A DNA stretch of 16,452 nt from Litorimonas sp963922935 (lineage in GTDB: Bacteria; Pseudomonadota; Alphaproteobacteria; Caulobacterales; Maricaulaceae). The notes under the pieces were generated by a model, which made no database searches, was not told the DNA's origin, and saw nothing but the letters and a program-made list of their open reading frames with translations. The stretch covers positions 1-16,452 of the forward strand of contig CAWUKE010000030.1 in assembly GCA_963922935.1 (NCBI GenBank). The letters run 5' to 3'. Both the position numbers and the translations under genes were made by a program. Shown here piece by piece: positions 1 through 7,127 of the stretch. Within the stretch, counting starts at the first letter, position 1. Each line of letters starts with the position of its first letter.

Positions 1-59
1 GCTTCGCCGAGACCGCTGGCTCCGCCCGTGACGAGGGCGACTTTATCTTTCAGGTCCAT
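1..59 (-). CDS. Short-chain dehydrogenase/reductase (SDR), N-terminal fragment cut by the window edge
   Basis: Only the first 19 codons are visible. They read MDLKDKVALVTGGASGLG and onward, the classic opening of an SDR: a first beta strand, then the TGxxxGxG dinucleotide-binding turn (here TGGASGLG). This predicts a cytoplasmic NAD(P)-dependent oxidoreductase. The GGASGLG form is common in 3-hydroxyacyl-CoA dehydrogenases of the HSD17B10 type, which would fit the AtuA-family gene upstream on the same strand, but the substrate cannot be told from so little. The ATG (59-57) is preceded by AAAGG (71-67) at 7-nt spacing, which supports this start. The gene is 99 nt downstream of the AtuA stop codon, with a perfect hairpin (72-102) between them, so co-transcription is likely but not certain. 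Confidence 0.85.
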   Translation of the reverse strand, partial: MDLKDKVALVTGGASGLGE

Positions 60-71
60 GAACTTGCCTTT

Positions 72-102
72 CGGTTATGCGTCTTTTTACGGGGCATAAC
101 CG
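72..102. repeat. Perfect 9-bp inverted repeat in the leader of the SDR gene
   Basis: CGGTTATGC (72-80) and GCATAACCG (94-102) are exact inverse complements around a 13-nt loop. On the minus strand it lies directly upstream of the AAAGG ribosome site of the SDR gene and downstream of the AtuA gene. No T-tract follows on either strand, so it is not a canonical intrinsic terminator. It could be an operator for a dimeric repressor, an mRNA-processing or stability hairpin between two operon genes, or one copy of a dispersed palindrome. The function is unknown. Confidence 0.6.
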
Positions 103-158
103 ATCGGAGCGGGCGCGTAGGATCATGCGCCACTTTTATCAGATGGGGGATGAAACCG

Positions 159-1913
159 TTAGAGGAGCGATTGTGGAACCGCGATCGGAAGACGCGCCAA
201 AATTTGCCCGAAGCTTTTACCTTGGCTGTCATTGCGCAGGCTCGCCATGCCGCCTCCGCCGAGGGCTTCATCCATCAAGATGTTTAGGCTGTGCGATCCG
301 GGCAGGTACCAGCGCTCTATTTTGCCGTCGACAAAATGATCGAAATGCGCGGCGAGCGTGCCTTCGTCCAGCGCGGCCCAGATATAGGGCATGAATTTTG
401 GGTCGCGGGCAATGACGCCGATATTGCTCTTATCGCCCTTATCGCCAGAGCGCAGCCAAGCAAGTTTGACGAGAGGGACGTCTGTGTCGGCCGGCAAGTC
501 TGGCGCTTCGGGTGTTTCACGTGAAACATTTAAGAGTGGGCCGGTCGCGACCTCGGGCGGGGTGAAGGTCTCGCCATTTATGGACACATCTACGATGTCC
601 TTATCGACCAGGGTGCTGAACAGGCGGACGACCGCTTGCGGCTTGGGTCGCGCGCCGGAAAAGAGCGCAAATCCCGGCGGCATGGCAAGCGCGAAGCCGG
701 ACGCTTCTTTGAGCATCAGCGTGCAGGCGGAAGGATCCTCATGGCGGACGGAAATGCGGAAAGCGAGTTCGTCGCTCGGGCGGTTTTCGCCGAAGTGGAA
801 GCCATTGCCGGTGAGTTCCAGCTCGGCCTGACGGTAATCCGCCATATTGCGGTCTCGCAATTTGCGCCGCGCGCGGGTCATTGTGGCGTCATAGAAGATG
901 CGGGCTTTTTCCGGCGCGTCGTCGCCGACCATAAAGAACATGGCGGAGAGGCGGTGGCCGTCCGCGACGGTCACGCTGGCTTTGTAGGTGTCCGGCACGC
1001 CGCGCCCTTTCGCGCCTGAGGCCCGGACGCGGTCCCCGCCGAGGTCTTCAATCACCACGTCCGTGAAATCGCAGACCACATCCGGTAGGTAATAGGCGCA
1101 AGGATCGCCGATTTCATAAAGCATCTGCTCGGACACCGTCCCGCGATTGACCACCCCGCCTGTGCCTACTGGCTTGGTGATGATGGCGCGGCCGTCGCTT
1201 TCGACTTCCGCAATGGGATAGCCGACATCAACGAGGCTGTCGGCGACGCTCGCCCAATCTGTGAAATTCCCGCCTGTGACCTGCGGGCCGCATTCGATCA
1301 GGTGCCCGACGAGGGAGCCTTGGGCGAGCTTATCCAAATCATCGGCTTGCCACCCAAATTCATGGATCAGCGCGCCGAGCGTCACGGCGCTGTCCACACA
1401 GCGGCCGGTGATGACGATATCCGCCCCGTCTGACAGCGCTTTGGCAACCGGAAAGGCGCCGAGATAGGCGTTGGCGGAGACGATGGAGTCCGAGTCCGGG
1501 AACGCCTCGCCTGTGAACATTTCTTTGGCTTTATCCAAATCATCAAGGCGGTCCATAAAGTCATCGCCCGTGACGACGGCGACGTTCAGATTAAGCCCAG
1601 CACCGCTGATCGCTTTGCGCACGGCGTCTGCGCAGGCCTGCGGGTTAACCCCGCCCGCATTGGAACAAATCTTGACGCCTTTATCCGCGATCTGCGGTAG
1701 CCATTTTGTGAGATTGGCGACGAAGTCCGGCGCATAACCGGCGTCGGGGTTGCGGGCGCGCATCTTGGCCATAATGCTCATCGTGATCTCGGCCAGATAG
1801 TCGAATACGATATAATCGAGGGCGGGCGCATCTTCACCGAGGAACTGGCCCCAGGCCATATCACTTTCACCCCAATAGCCAGAGGCCCCGCCAAGTTTGA
1901 CATTCTTGTTCAT
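159..1913 (-). CDS. AtuA-family (acyclic terpene utilization / DUF1446) protein
   Basis: The protein has 584 residues, close to the usual length of full AtuA-type proteins. The N-terminal ~450 residues match the DUF1446/AtuA core: it opens with a glycine-rich LGGASGYWGES segment, has CSNAGGVNP near residues 83-91 and ITGRCVDSA near 168-176. A linker (~455-480) leads to the small C-terminal AtuA domain, with RSGDKGDKSNIGVIAR at about 488-503 and a YLPGS motif near 536-540. In Pseudomonas, atuA belongs to the citronellol/geraniol catabolic cluster, but its reaction is not defined. Many alphaproteobacterial homologues sit with acyl-CoA genes, as here with the SDR downstream, so I infer an accessory role in branched or isoprenoid acyl-CoA catabolism. 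The start was chosen because the family motif begins directly after it; no strong ribosome site is seen. The linker codons for residues 462-467 (NVSRET) contain a perfect parS site. Confidence 0.88.
   Translation of the reverse strand: MNKNVKLGGASGYWGESDMAWGQFLGEDAPALDYIVFDYLAEITMSIMAKMRARNPDAGYAPDFVANLTKWLPQIADKGVKICSNAGGVNPQACADAVRKAISGAGLNLNVAVVTGDDFMDRLDDLDKAKEMFTGEAFPDSDSIVSANAYLGAFPVAKALSDGADIVITGRCVDSAVTLGALIHEFGWQADDLDKLAQGSLVGHLIECGPQVTGGNFTDWASVADSLVDVGYPIAEVESDGRAIITKPVGTGGVVNRGTVSEQMLYEIGDPCAYYLPDVVCDFTDVVIEDLGGDRVRASGAKGRGVPDTYKASVTVADGHRLSAMFFMVGDDAPEKARIFYDATMTRARRKLRDRNMADYRQAELELTGNGFHFGENRPSDELAFRISVRHEDPSACTLMLKEASGFALAMPPGFALFSGARPKPQAVVRLFSTLVDKDIVDVSINGETFTPPEVATGPLLNVSRETPEAPDLPADTDVPLVKLAWLRSGDKGDKSNIGVIARDPKFMPYIWAALDEGTLAAHFDHFVDGKIERWYLPGSHSLNILMDEALGGGGMASLRNDSQGKSFGQILARLPIAVPQSLL
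513..528. other. parS: parS centromere-like ParB-binding site
   Basis: The 16 bases TGTTTCACGTGAAACA form a perfect palindrome identical to the widely conserved bacterial parS consensus bound by ParB (Spo0J). Chance occurrence of a given 16-mer in 16.4 kb is about 4 in a million under equal base frequencies. It is read through by the AtuA-family gene, where it encodes part of NVSRET in the poorly constrained interdomain linker. That is a typical placement for a parS embedded in coding DNA. parS sites normally cluster near oriC and load ParB/SMC for chromosome segregation, so this suggests an origin-proximal position. No parA/parB genes or oriC are visible in the window. Confidence 0.9.
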
Positions 1914-1991
1914 GCGGCGTGTTTGCCCGCCTGCGCGCGCAAAGTCATGCCCAATTCCGCCTGTATTTAAGGCCAGCCGCAGCCGACATGG

Positions 1992-2007
1992 TTAACGCGG
2001 CCCTAAC
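1992..2007 (+). promoter_or_regulatory. Possible CtrA-binding site upstream of the polysaccharide polymerase gene
   Basis: TTAA (1992-1995), a 7-nt spacer and CTAAC (2003-2007) match the CtrA consensus TTAA-N7-TTAAC with one mismatch. The site is in the 117-bp divergent region between the AtuA gene and the membrane polymerase gene, 24 nt before the latter's start. CtrA is the cell-cycle regulator conserved in Caulobacterales and relatives and often controls envelope and surface genes. Short AT-rich motifs arise by chance, so this is only a candidate. Confidence 0.35.
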
Positions 2008-2030
2008 CCTTTTGCGGGCATGGCGCATTT

Positions 2031-3347
2031 ATGGCCGTCACGACCTACACCCATGCGGAGCTACAGCAGCGCAATTATGCGCTTATGGGGGTCGGGCGCG
2101 GGATTGAAGCGCTGCTCTGGATGATGGTCCTGCTGTTTTTTTCCGGTGCGATTATCGGTCTGACTTTTGCCGATGCGGCCGCGCTCGATAGCGGTGAAAA
2201 TGCCTGGGCGCGCTTGCTCTGGTATCCCGTTTATGCCGCCATTTTAGGCCTGGCTGTGTTTCGCATACCGCGCACGATCCAACTCGCCGCTTATAGCCCG
2301 CTGATCGTGCTGTGCGTGGCGTGGTGTGGGATTACCTTCCTTTGGTCCGTTGATCCCGGGGCGACCTTGCGGCGCTCCATCGCGCTTCTGATGACGAGCT
2401 TTGCCGGCTTTGCTTTTGCCGCCCGCTTTGAATGGGGGGAGATGATCGAACGCATCGCCGCCGTCATGTTGGTGCTGTGCTTCATTGTGGTCTTTGTGGT
2501 GATCACCAATCCCAGCCGCGGGATTATGCAAGAGATTCATCCCGGCGCGTGGCGCGGTCCGTGGGTGGAAAAAAACTATCTCGGCGGGGTGATGACCAAG
2601 GGTTTGGCCGCCGCGATCTGCGCCTTTGCGGTTGCGCCGAAACGCTGGTGGATATGGATCCCGACAGGACTCTTTTGCTTTGCGCTCGTCCTGCTTTCGA
2701 CCTCGAAGACATCCTTGCTGATCAGTGTGTCGCTCATCGCGATGTTCTTAGTCCTAAGAGTCTTCCGGCGGTATCCGATCCTACGCATTCCCGTCGTGTT
2801 CGCGATTGTGGCGGGTATTTCCGGCATTGTCGCTTTTCTGATTGTGGATTTTGAATTTGCCTTGTCGTTGATCGGCAAGGACCCGACCCTGACCGGGCGA
2901 ACCGATATTTGGACGCTCCTCACCCGCGCGATCGAACAAAGGCCTTGGCTCGGCTATGGCTATGGCGTCTTCTGGCTGGATCAGTTGGGGCCGAGCTATG
3001 AGACGCGAACCGTCCTGCAATGGGCGGTCCCCACAGCGCATAATGGCTGGTTTGATGCCTGGCTGTCGGGCGGGGTCGTAGTGATTGCTCTGTTCTTGCT
3101 ACTGCTCGTGCCCACGATCCTGATCAGTTTCGCGCGCATCAAATCCGGTGGTGTAGAGACTTATTGGGTCGTGATGAGCTTGTTCTTCTTCTTGGGATTT
3201 TCCGTCTCAGAAAGTTCCATCCTGCAGCAGAATGATCTGTCCTGGTTCTTATTCGTCGCGACGACCGCCAAGCTCTGGGCGCGCGAACCCGCCTGGTGGC
3301 GACCTGGATCACGCGGGTCTGTCGCGAAGTTTAATGTTGTCCGCTGA
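2031..3347 (+). CDS. O-antigen ligase/polymerase family membrane protein (Wzy/WaaL/ExoQ-like)
   Basis: This is a 438-residue, very hydrophobic protein with about ten or more predicted membrane spans, starting near residues 27-47. The C-terminal half has the features of the O-antigen ligase superfamily: LTGRTDIW at 287-294, WLGYGYGVFW at 306-315, then a periplasmic AHNGWFDAWLSGG (336-348), whose histidine (337) matches the functionally important residue of the family, and a final pair of spans. WRGPWVEKNYLG (174-185) is also typical, especially of ExoQ-like proteins. It should polymerise or ligate lipid-linked oligosaccharide on the periplasmic side of the inner membrane. Ligase versus polymerase cannot be decided. 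Position 2031 is the first in-frame ATG with a weak ribosome site; an ATG at about 2082 is an alternative. It converges with an acyltransferase gene with one base between the stop codons. Confidence 0.85.
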   Translation: MAVTTYTHAELQQRNYALMGVGRGIEALLWMMVLLFFSGAIIGLTFADAAALDSGENAWARLLWYPVYAAILGLAVFRIPRTIQLAAYSPLIVLCVAWCGITFLWSVDPGATLRRSIALLMTSFAGFAFAARFEWGEMIERIAAVMLVLCFIVVFVVITNPSRGIMQEIHPGAWRGPWVEKNYLGGVMTKGLAAAICAFAVAPKRWWIWIPTGLFCFALVLLSTSKTSLLISVSLIAMFLVLRVFRRYPILRIPVVFAIVAGISGIVAFLIVDFEFALSLIGKDPTLTGRTDIWTLLTRAIEQRPWLGYGYGVFWLDQLGPSYETRTVLQWAVPTAHNGWFDAWLSGGVVVIALFLLLLVPTILISFARIKSGGVETYWVVMSLFFFLGFSVSESSILQQNDLSWFLFVATTAKLWAREPAWWRPGSRGSVAKFNVVR

Positions 3348-3348
3348 A

Positions 3349-4488
3349 TTAAGCGGGCGCCTTCACGATATGTGCGCCGAAGCGTTTACGAAGGCGCACG
3401 AACTTCTGCTCCCAGAAATAGAAGCTCAAGGCGGTCACGGCGAAGCTTAAAATAAGCGCGAGGATGATCGTGACAGGCGCGGAGAGGTCCATGCGGCGGA
3501 TGAGGTCCAGTACCGGGAAGTGCCAAAGATAAAGCCCATAACTGACCCGCCCGACCCAGCGCAGCGGCGCGAGTTCCAGGATCGGGAAGGCCCATTGAAA
3601 GGCGCGCCCAAAATAGAGGTTCAGGATTAGCACGCCAATGGCGAGGCCTTGCAAGCTATAGCGGATGACCTGCCGGAACATCGGATCGCGTAGGACAAAG
3701 GTCGAGAGCAAGACGATTCCAGCGATCAGGACAGGTGCCCACCCGATAAAAACTTTCAAGCGGTCGGGCTTGCCGAGCAGATGCAGCCCGACAGACAGCA
3801 AACAGCCCCAAGCGATGCTGTCGATCCGCGCGTCCGTCGCCATATAGGTATAAAGCTCCGCCACATCCGGGCGCATAACGCTAATGCCCAGCCGCCAGAG
3901 CGGGACGACCGCGACAACGGCCAACAGGACAAAGAAGACCTTCACCCAATCCCGCCGCAGAAAGACGAGCAGCAGCGGAAACATCAGGTAGAAATGTTCT
4001 TCCACCGCCAGCGACCAAAGCGGGGTCCAGCTCATATGCGGGGCGTTACCAGCCGAGAGTTCGGCAATCTGATAATAGTTGGTGAAGTAGAGGTTGGCGG
4101 CGGCAAATTCTGTGAGTGTTGGCGCGCCAATGGACAGCGCCATATGGATGGCTGTCGTCACGAAGGTCATGCCGATCAGGGCCGGGATCAGGCGGATAAA
4201 GCGCCGGACGTAAAAGTCTTTCAGGCCGATCCCGCCTTTTTTCTCGCTTTCCGCAATCAAAAGCCGCGTAATCAAAAAGCCGCTAATGAAGAAGAAAACC
4301 GTGACGCCAAATCCGCCGGGCACGATGTGGCTCAGGCCGAAATGCGCGATCAGAACGATCAGGACCGCAATCGCGCGCAATCCGTCCAAACCCGGAATAT
4401 AGCCATAGGCCGCTGTCGCGCTGATCGCGCTTTCATGCACTCTCTTCCGGCTCGGGTCCGGGCGGGTTATGTCGGTCGTCAGGTCCAT
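3349..4488 (-). CDS. OafA/YrhL-type membrane O-acyltransferase (acyltransferase family 3)
   Basis: The predicted protein has 379 residues with about ten membrane spans. It shows the ordered family signature: YIPGLDGLRAIAV (30-42), the conserved histidine in LIAHFG (His49), a GVTVFFFISGFLITRLL span (61-77), the basic FYVRRFIRLIPAL segment (92-104) and SLAVEEHFYLMFP (159-171). Such enzymes move acetyl or other acyl groups from the cytoplasm onto surface sugars in the envelope. The frame stays open upstream to 4653, but that extension is not family-like and overlaps the divergent gene at 4644. I chose the ATG at 4488, which gives the usual length and has GAGCGG just upstream. The neighbouring polymerase-like gene suggests that both modify the same surface polysaccharide; this is inference, as they are on opposite strands. 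Confidence 0.87.
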   Translation of the reverse strand: MDLTTDITRPDPSRKRVHESAISATAAYGYIPGLDGLRAIAVLIVLIAHFGLSHIVPGGFGVTVFFFISGFLITRLLIAESEKKGGIGLKDFYVRRFIRLIPALIGMTFVTTAIHMALSIGAPTLTEFAAANLYFTNYYQIAELSAGNAPHMSWTPLWSLAVEEHFYLMFPLLLVFLRRDWVKVFFVLLAVVAVVPLWRLGISVMRPDVAELYTYMATDARIDSIAWGCLLSVGLHLLGKPDRLKVFIGWAPVLIAGIVLLSTFVLRDPMFRQVIRYSLQGLAIGVLILNLYFGRAFQWAFPILELAPLRWVGRVSYGLYLWHFPVLDLIRRMDLSAPVTIILALILSFAVTALSFYFWEQKFVRLRKRFGAHIVKAPA

Positions 4489-4607
4489 TTGAACCGCTCG
4501 CGTAACAAAAAAGCGTGTAGGCTTCGTTAGGCGTGCAAGAATTAGGCCGCGCGGTGACTGAAACGGTGTGACTGTCTTGTTCGCATGCGCGATATTCACG
4601 CGGTGGG

Positions 4608-4637
4608 CTGACGGGACCGTTTTAGAGATGCTAGGGC
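4608..4637 (+). promoter_or_regulatory. Candidate promoter giving a leaderless DUF2855 mRNA
   Basis: CTGACGG (4608-4614) resembles the alphaproteobacterial -35 consensus TTGACGS, and GCTAGGGC (4630-4637) resembles the -10 consensus GCTANAWC known from Caulobacter. The spacer is 15 nt, slightly longer than usual. The -10-like box ends 6 nt before the ATG at 4644, so transcription would start at or next to the start codon. The same box-to-ATG distance occurs at the nitrilase and nitroreductase genes. Confidence 0.5.
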
Positions 4638-4643
4638 GCATCC

Positions 4644-5732
4644 ATGCAAACACTTCTCGTCTCTAAAACCGATCCGTCCGATGTCACGCTGGCGACCGTG
4701 CCGCCGCAAACCTTGCGTGACGGCGAAGTCAGACTGTCCATCGATAGCTTCGCGCTGACCGCTAATAATGTAACCTACATGGTCTTTGGCGAACAGATTG
4801 GCTATTGGCACTATTTCAATCCTAAGGCTTACGGTTTCGGCGAGGACGGATTAGGCCGCATGCCCGTTTGGGGCTTTGCGACCGTGACCGAAAGCCAGCA
4901 TGACGACGTACCTGTAGGCACCGAAGTCTATGGCTTTTTGCCGGTCGCGGACGAGATCGTGGTCAAGCCTGTCAAAGTTGGTCCGCATGGCTTCCATGAC
5001 GGGGCCGATCACCGCGCGCCGCTACATCCTATTTATAACAGCTATGCGCGCACAGATTCTGATCCCAGCTATAAAGTCGAAACCGCGATCCAGCCGGTTC
5101 TGCGCCCGCTCTTTATGACGAGTTTTCTGATTGATGATTTCCTCGCGTCTGAAGACATGTTTGGGGCGGGTCGCGTTGTGATAACCAGCGCGTCTTCCAA
5201 AACCTCACTCGGCACAGCCTTCTGCCTGTCCAAGCGCGGCGGAGTGGAGGTGATAGGCCTGACGTCCTCCGGCAATAAAGCCTTTGTCGAAGAGACAGGC
5301 TATTATGACCGCGTTGTGACGTATGATGATGTGGAGAGCTTAGAGGGTGAGGCCACGGTGATTGTCGATATGGCGGGCAATGGCGCGCTGATGACCCGGC
5401 TCTATGATCATCTGGGCGCAAACATCGTCTATGCTTGTTCTGTCGGGAAATCGCATTGGCAGGGCGATGCGGCGCCCAAGCCAACAGCTGGCGCGCCGAT
5501 GAAAATGTTTTTCGCGCCCAATAACGCCAAAGCCCGGATCGCCGATTGGGGGCCTGCCGGTTTCGCGCAGAAGATTGCCGAGCGTTGGATTCCTTTCCTG
5601 CACGATGCCAAAGGCTGGATGACGGTCGGAGAGCCTGCGGGCGTGGAAGACATGCTCGCGACCTATAAAGACCTGCTGAACGGCACGGCGGATCCGAAGC
5701 GGGCGGCCTTGTTCACATTAAAGGGTGCGTGA
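4644..5732 (+). CDS. DUF2855 family protein, MDR-like oxidoreductase of unknown substrate
   Basis: The 362-residue protein matches the DUF2855 family as I recall it, including an N-terminal region with SFALTANNVTYMVFG (35-49) and WGFATVTES (76-84). The second half has a Rossmann-like strand-turn (VVITSASSKTS, 178-188) followed by a second strand VEVIGLTSSGNKAFV (201-215), as in medium-chain reductases/quinone oxidoreductases, although the usual GxGxxG is replaced by a serine-rich loop. The family has no settled reaction. It is the first gene of an operon: its TGA (5730-5732) is one base before the crotonase ATG (5734). Pairing with a dienoyl-CoA isomerase-like enzyme suggests, but does not prove, action on an unsaturated acyl-CoA or ketone. 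The ATG has no convincing Shine-Dalgarno and sits 6 nt after a GCTAGGGC box, so the mRNA may be leaderless. Confidence 0.85.
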   Translation: MQTLLVSKTDPSDVTLATVPPQTLRDGEVRLSIDSFALTANNVTYMVFGEQIGYWHYFNPKAYGFGEDGLGRMPVWGFATVTESQHDDVPVGTEVYGFLPVADEIVVKPVKVGPHGFHDGADHRAPLHPIYNSYARTDSDPSYKVETAIQPVLRPLFMTSFLIDDFLASEDMFGAGRVVITSASSKTSLGTAFCLSKRGGVEVIGLTSSGNKAFVEETGYYDRVVTYDDVESLEGEATVIVDMAGNGALMTRLYDHLGANIVYACSVGKSHWQGDAAPKPTAGAPMKMFFAPNNAKARIADWGPAGFAQKIAERWIPFLHDAKGWMTVGEPAGVEDMLATYKDLLNGTADPKRAALFTLKGA

Positions 5733-5733
5733 G

Positions 5734-6600
5734 ATGAGTGACACAATGAAAACCAATTATGAGTGCTTCACGGTCAGCATTGAGGACCAAGTCGCCCATA
5801 TCCGCCTGTCCCGCCCGGAAAAGCGCAATGCGATGAGCCCGTCTTTCTGGACGGACCTGCCCGAGATCGTCCGCGATATTGACGAAAATTCCCGCGCGCG
5901 CGTGATTGTATTGTCCGCGGAAACCACAGGGCAGCGCCCCATCTTCTCTGCCGGAATTGATGTGTCCATGTTTGGGTCTGGCGATGTGTCGGGCCAAGAC
6001 AAAAACGTGCCGACTTATGGGGCGGATTTTTATCAAAATGTGTTGCGCCTGCAGGATAGTTTTACAGCGCTAGAGACCTGCCGCATTCCGGTGATTGCGG
6101 CGATCCATGGCGGCTGTATTGGCGGCGGGGTCGATCTGATCACGGCGTGCGATATGCGCTACGGCACCGATGGTAGCTTCATCACCATCTATGAAATCAA
6201 TGTCGGTATGACGGCGGATGTGGGGACGTTCCCGCGCATCCTGAACCATATGCCCGAAGGGATTGTGCGCGAACTGGCCTATACGGGGCGGCGTATGTCG
6301 TCGGCCGAATGTGTGCAGCGCGGTCTGTTCAATCAGAGCTTTGCGAGCGAGTCCGAGATGATGGATCACGTCATGGCGGTGGCCAAGGACATTGCGTCTA
6401 AGCCGCCGCTGGCGGTCTATGGCTGCAAGCGGATCATTACTTACGCCCGTGATCACAGCACGGCGGACACGCTGGATAATATTGGCGTCTGGAATATGTC
6501 CATGCTGATCCCATCAGAAATGATGGAAGCGATGATGGCCAAAGGCCAGAAGCGAGCTGGAAATTATGCCGATCTGCCGCCTGTGAAGAAGACGGGCTGA
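5734..6600 (+). CDS. Crotonase, probable delta(3,5)-delta(2,4)-dienoyl-CoA isomerase
   Basis: This is a 288-residue enoyl-CoA hydratase/isomerase superfamily enzyme. The oxyanion-hole segments are FSAGIDV (71-77) and HGGCIGGGVDL (125-135). Asp134, Glu154 and Asp162 have the same spacing (20 and 8 residues) as the catalytic Asp176, Glu196 and Asp204 of rat ECH1, and NVGMTADVGTFPRI closely resembles the ECH1 motif. This favours a dienoyl-CoA isomerase, which shifts 3,5-dienoyl-CoA to 2,4-dienoyl-CoA in unsaturated fatty-acid beta-oxidation, over a plain hydratase. The ATG at 5734 is preceded by AAAGGG (5720-5725) and lies one base after the DUF2855 stop codon; a GTG at 5725 would add three residues and is less likely. 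The stop codon is 6 nt from the stop of the convergent lipoprotein gene. Confidence 0.88.
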   Translation: MSDTMKTNYECFTVSIEDQVAHIRLSRPEKRNAMSPSFWTDLPEIVRDIDENSRARVIVLSAETTGQRPIFSAGIDVSMFGSGDVSGQDKNVPTYGADFYQNVLRLQDSFTALETCRIPVIAAIHGGCIGGGVDLITACDMRYGTDGSFITIYEINVGMTADVGTFPRILNHMPEGIVRELAYTGRRMSSAECVQRGLFNQSFASESEMMDHVMAVAKDIASKPPLAVYGCKRIITYARDHSTADTLDNIGVWNMSMLIPSEMMEAMMAKGQKRAGNYADLPPVKKTG

Positions 6601-6606
6601 TCCAAC

Positions 6607-7098
6607 TTAGTTTCGCACAAAACGGACTTGCTCCCCCGTATCCGCATTGAGAAGGCGCAAGGTCGTTTCGTCCAATTGCTCAATGATGAAACGTGCGGGC
6701 GGGCTGGCATTGAGGCCTTCTGCGTAAAGGGCGGCTAATTCTCGACTATTCTCGCTGTCCTGGTTGGCCGTCACAGACATCGTGTTCAGCGTGCGCGTCA
6801 GGATTGTTTCATCCAGCGTCCACTGCACATCCCCGATCAAGGTATAGGTGGACGCGGAGCCGTCGGCGTCAGAGACTCGCATCTGCGCTAGATAATCAGA
6901 AGTTCCGTCTGCCTCATAAATGACCTTCACATTGTCTAAGGCCATATCCTGGCCGCCACTGTCGATCACGACACTCTCTGTCATGGACCACGTGCCGATC
7001 AATTCAGACGGGTCGGGGCCTACATCGCCGGCGCTGCACCCGATCAGGCCGATCGTTAGGCCGCCCGCCAGCGCCAATGAAACAAGACGAGATCGCAT
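6607..7098 (-). CDS. Small hypothetical lipoprotein
   Basis: The predicted precursor has 163 residues. It starts MRSR, followed by a hydrophobic stretch and the lipobox LIGC with the modified cysteine at 21, so a lipid-anchored envelope protein of about 143 mature residues is expected. The mature part (e.g. LIGTWSMTES, VIYEADGTSDYLA, LDETTLRLL) reads like a small beta-rich lipocalin-type domain of the kind often found in 'lipocalin-like' hypothetical proteins; I do not recognise a specific family. I chose the ATG at 7098, with AAGG about 11 nt upstream. An alternative GTG at 7131 overlaps the methyltransferase stop codon (GTGA) and would add 11 residues while permitting translational coupling. 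It is the second gene after the methyltransferase and is probably co-transcribed. The function is unknown. Confidence 0.75.
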   Translation of the reverse strand: MRSRLVSLALAGGLTIGLIGCSAGDVGPDPSELIGTWSMTESVVIDSGGQDMALDNVKVIYEADGTSDYLAQMRVSDADGSASTYTLIGDVQWTLDETILTRTLNTMSVTANQDSENSRELAALYAEGLNASPPARFIIEQLDETTLRLLNADTGEQVRFVRN

Positions 7099-7127
7099 TC
7101 TAAGAAAGCCTTTTCGATAGCTGTGAG

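Noticed and set aside
3781..4530. 249-codon open frame on the plus strand
   Set aside because: It lies entirely within the acyltransferase gene on the other strand, and its charged, low-complexity translation shows no domain; it is a shadow frame of GC-rich coding DNA.
4489..4653. N-terminal extension of the acyltransferase reading frame
   Set aside because: The added 55 residues do not look like the family, overlap the divergent DUF2855 start, and the ATG at 4488 already gives a full-length acyltransferase.
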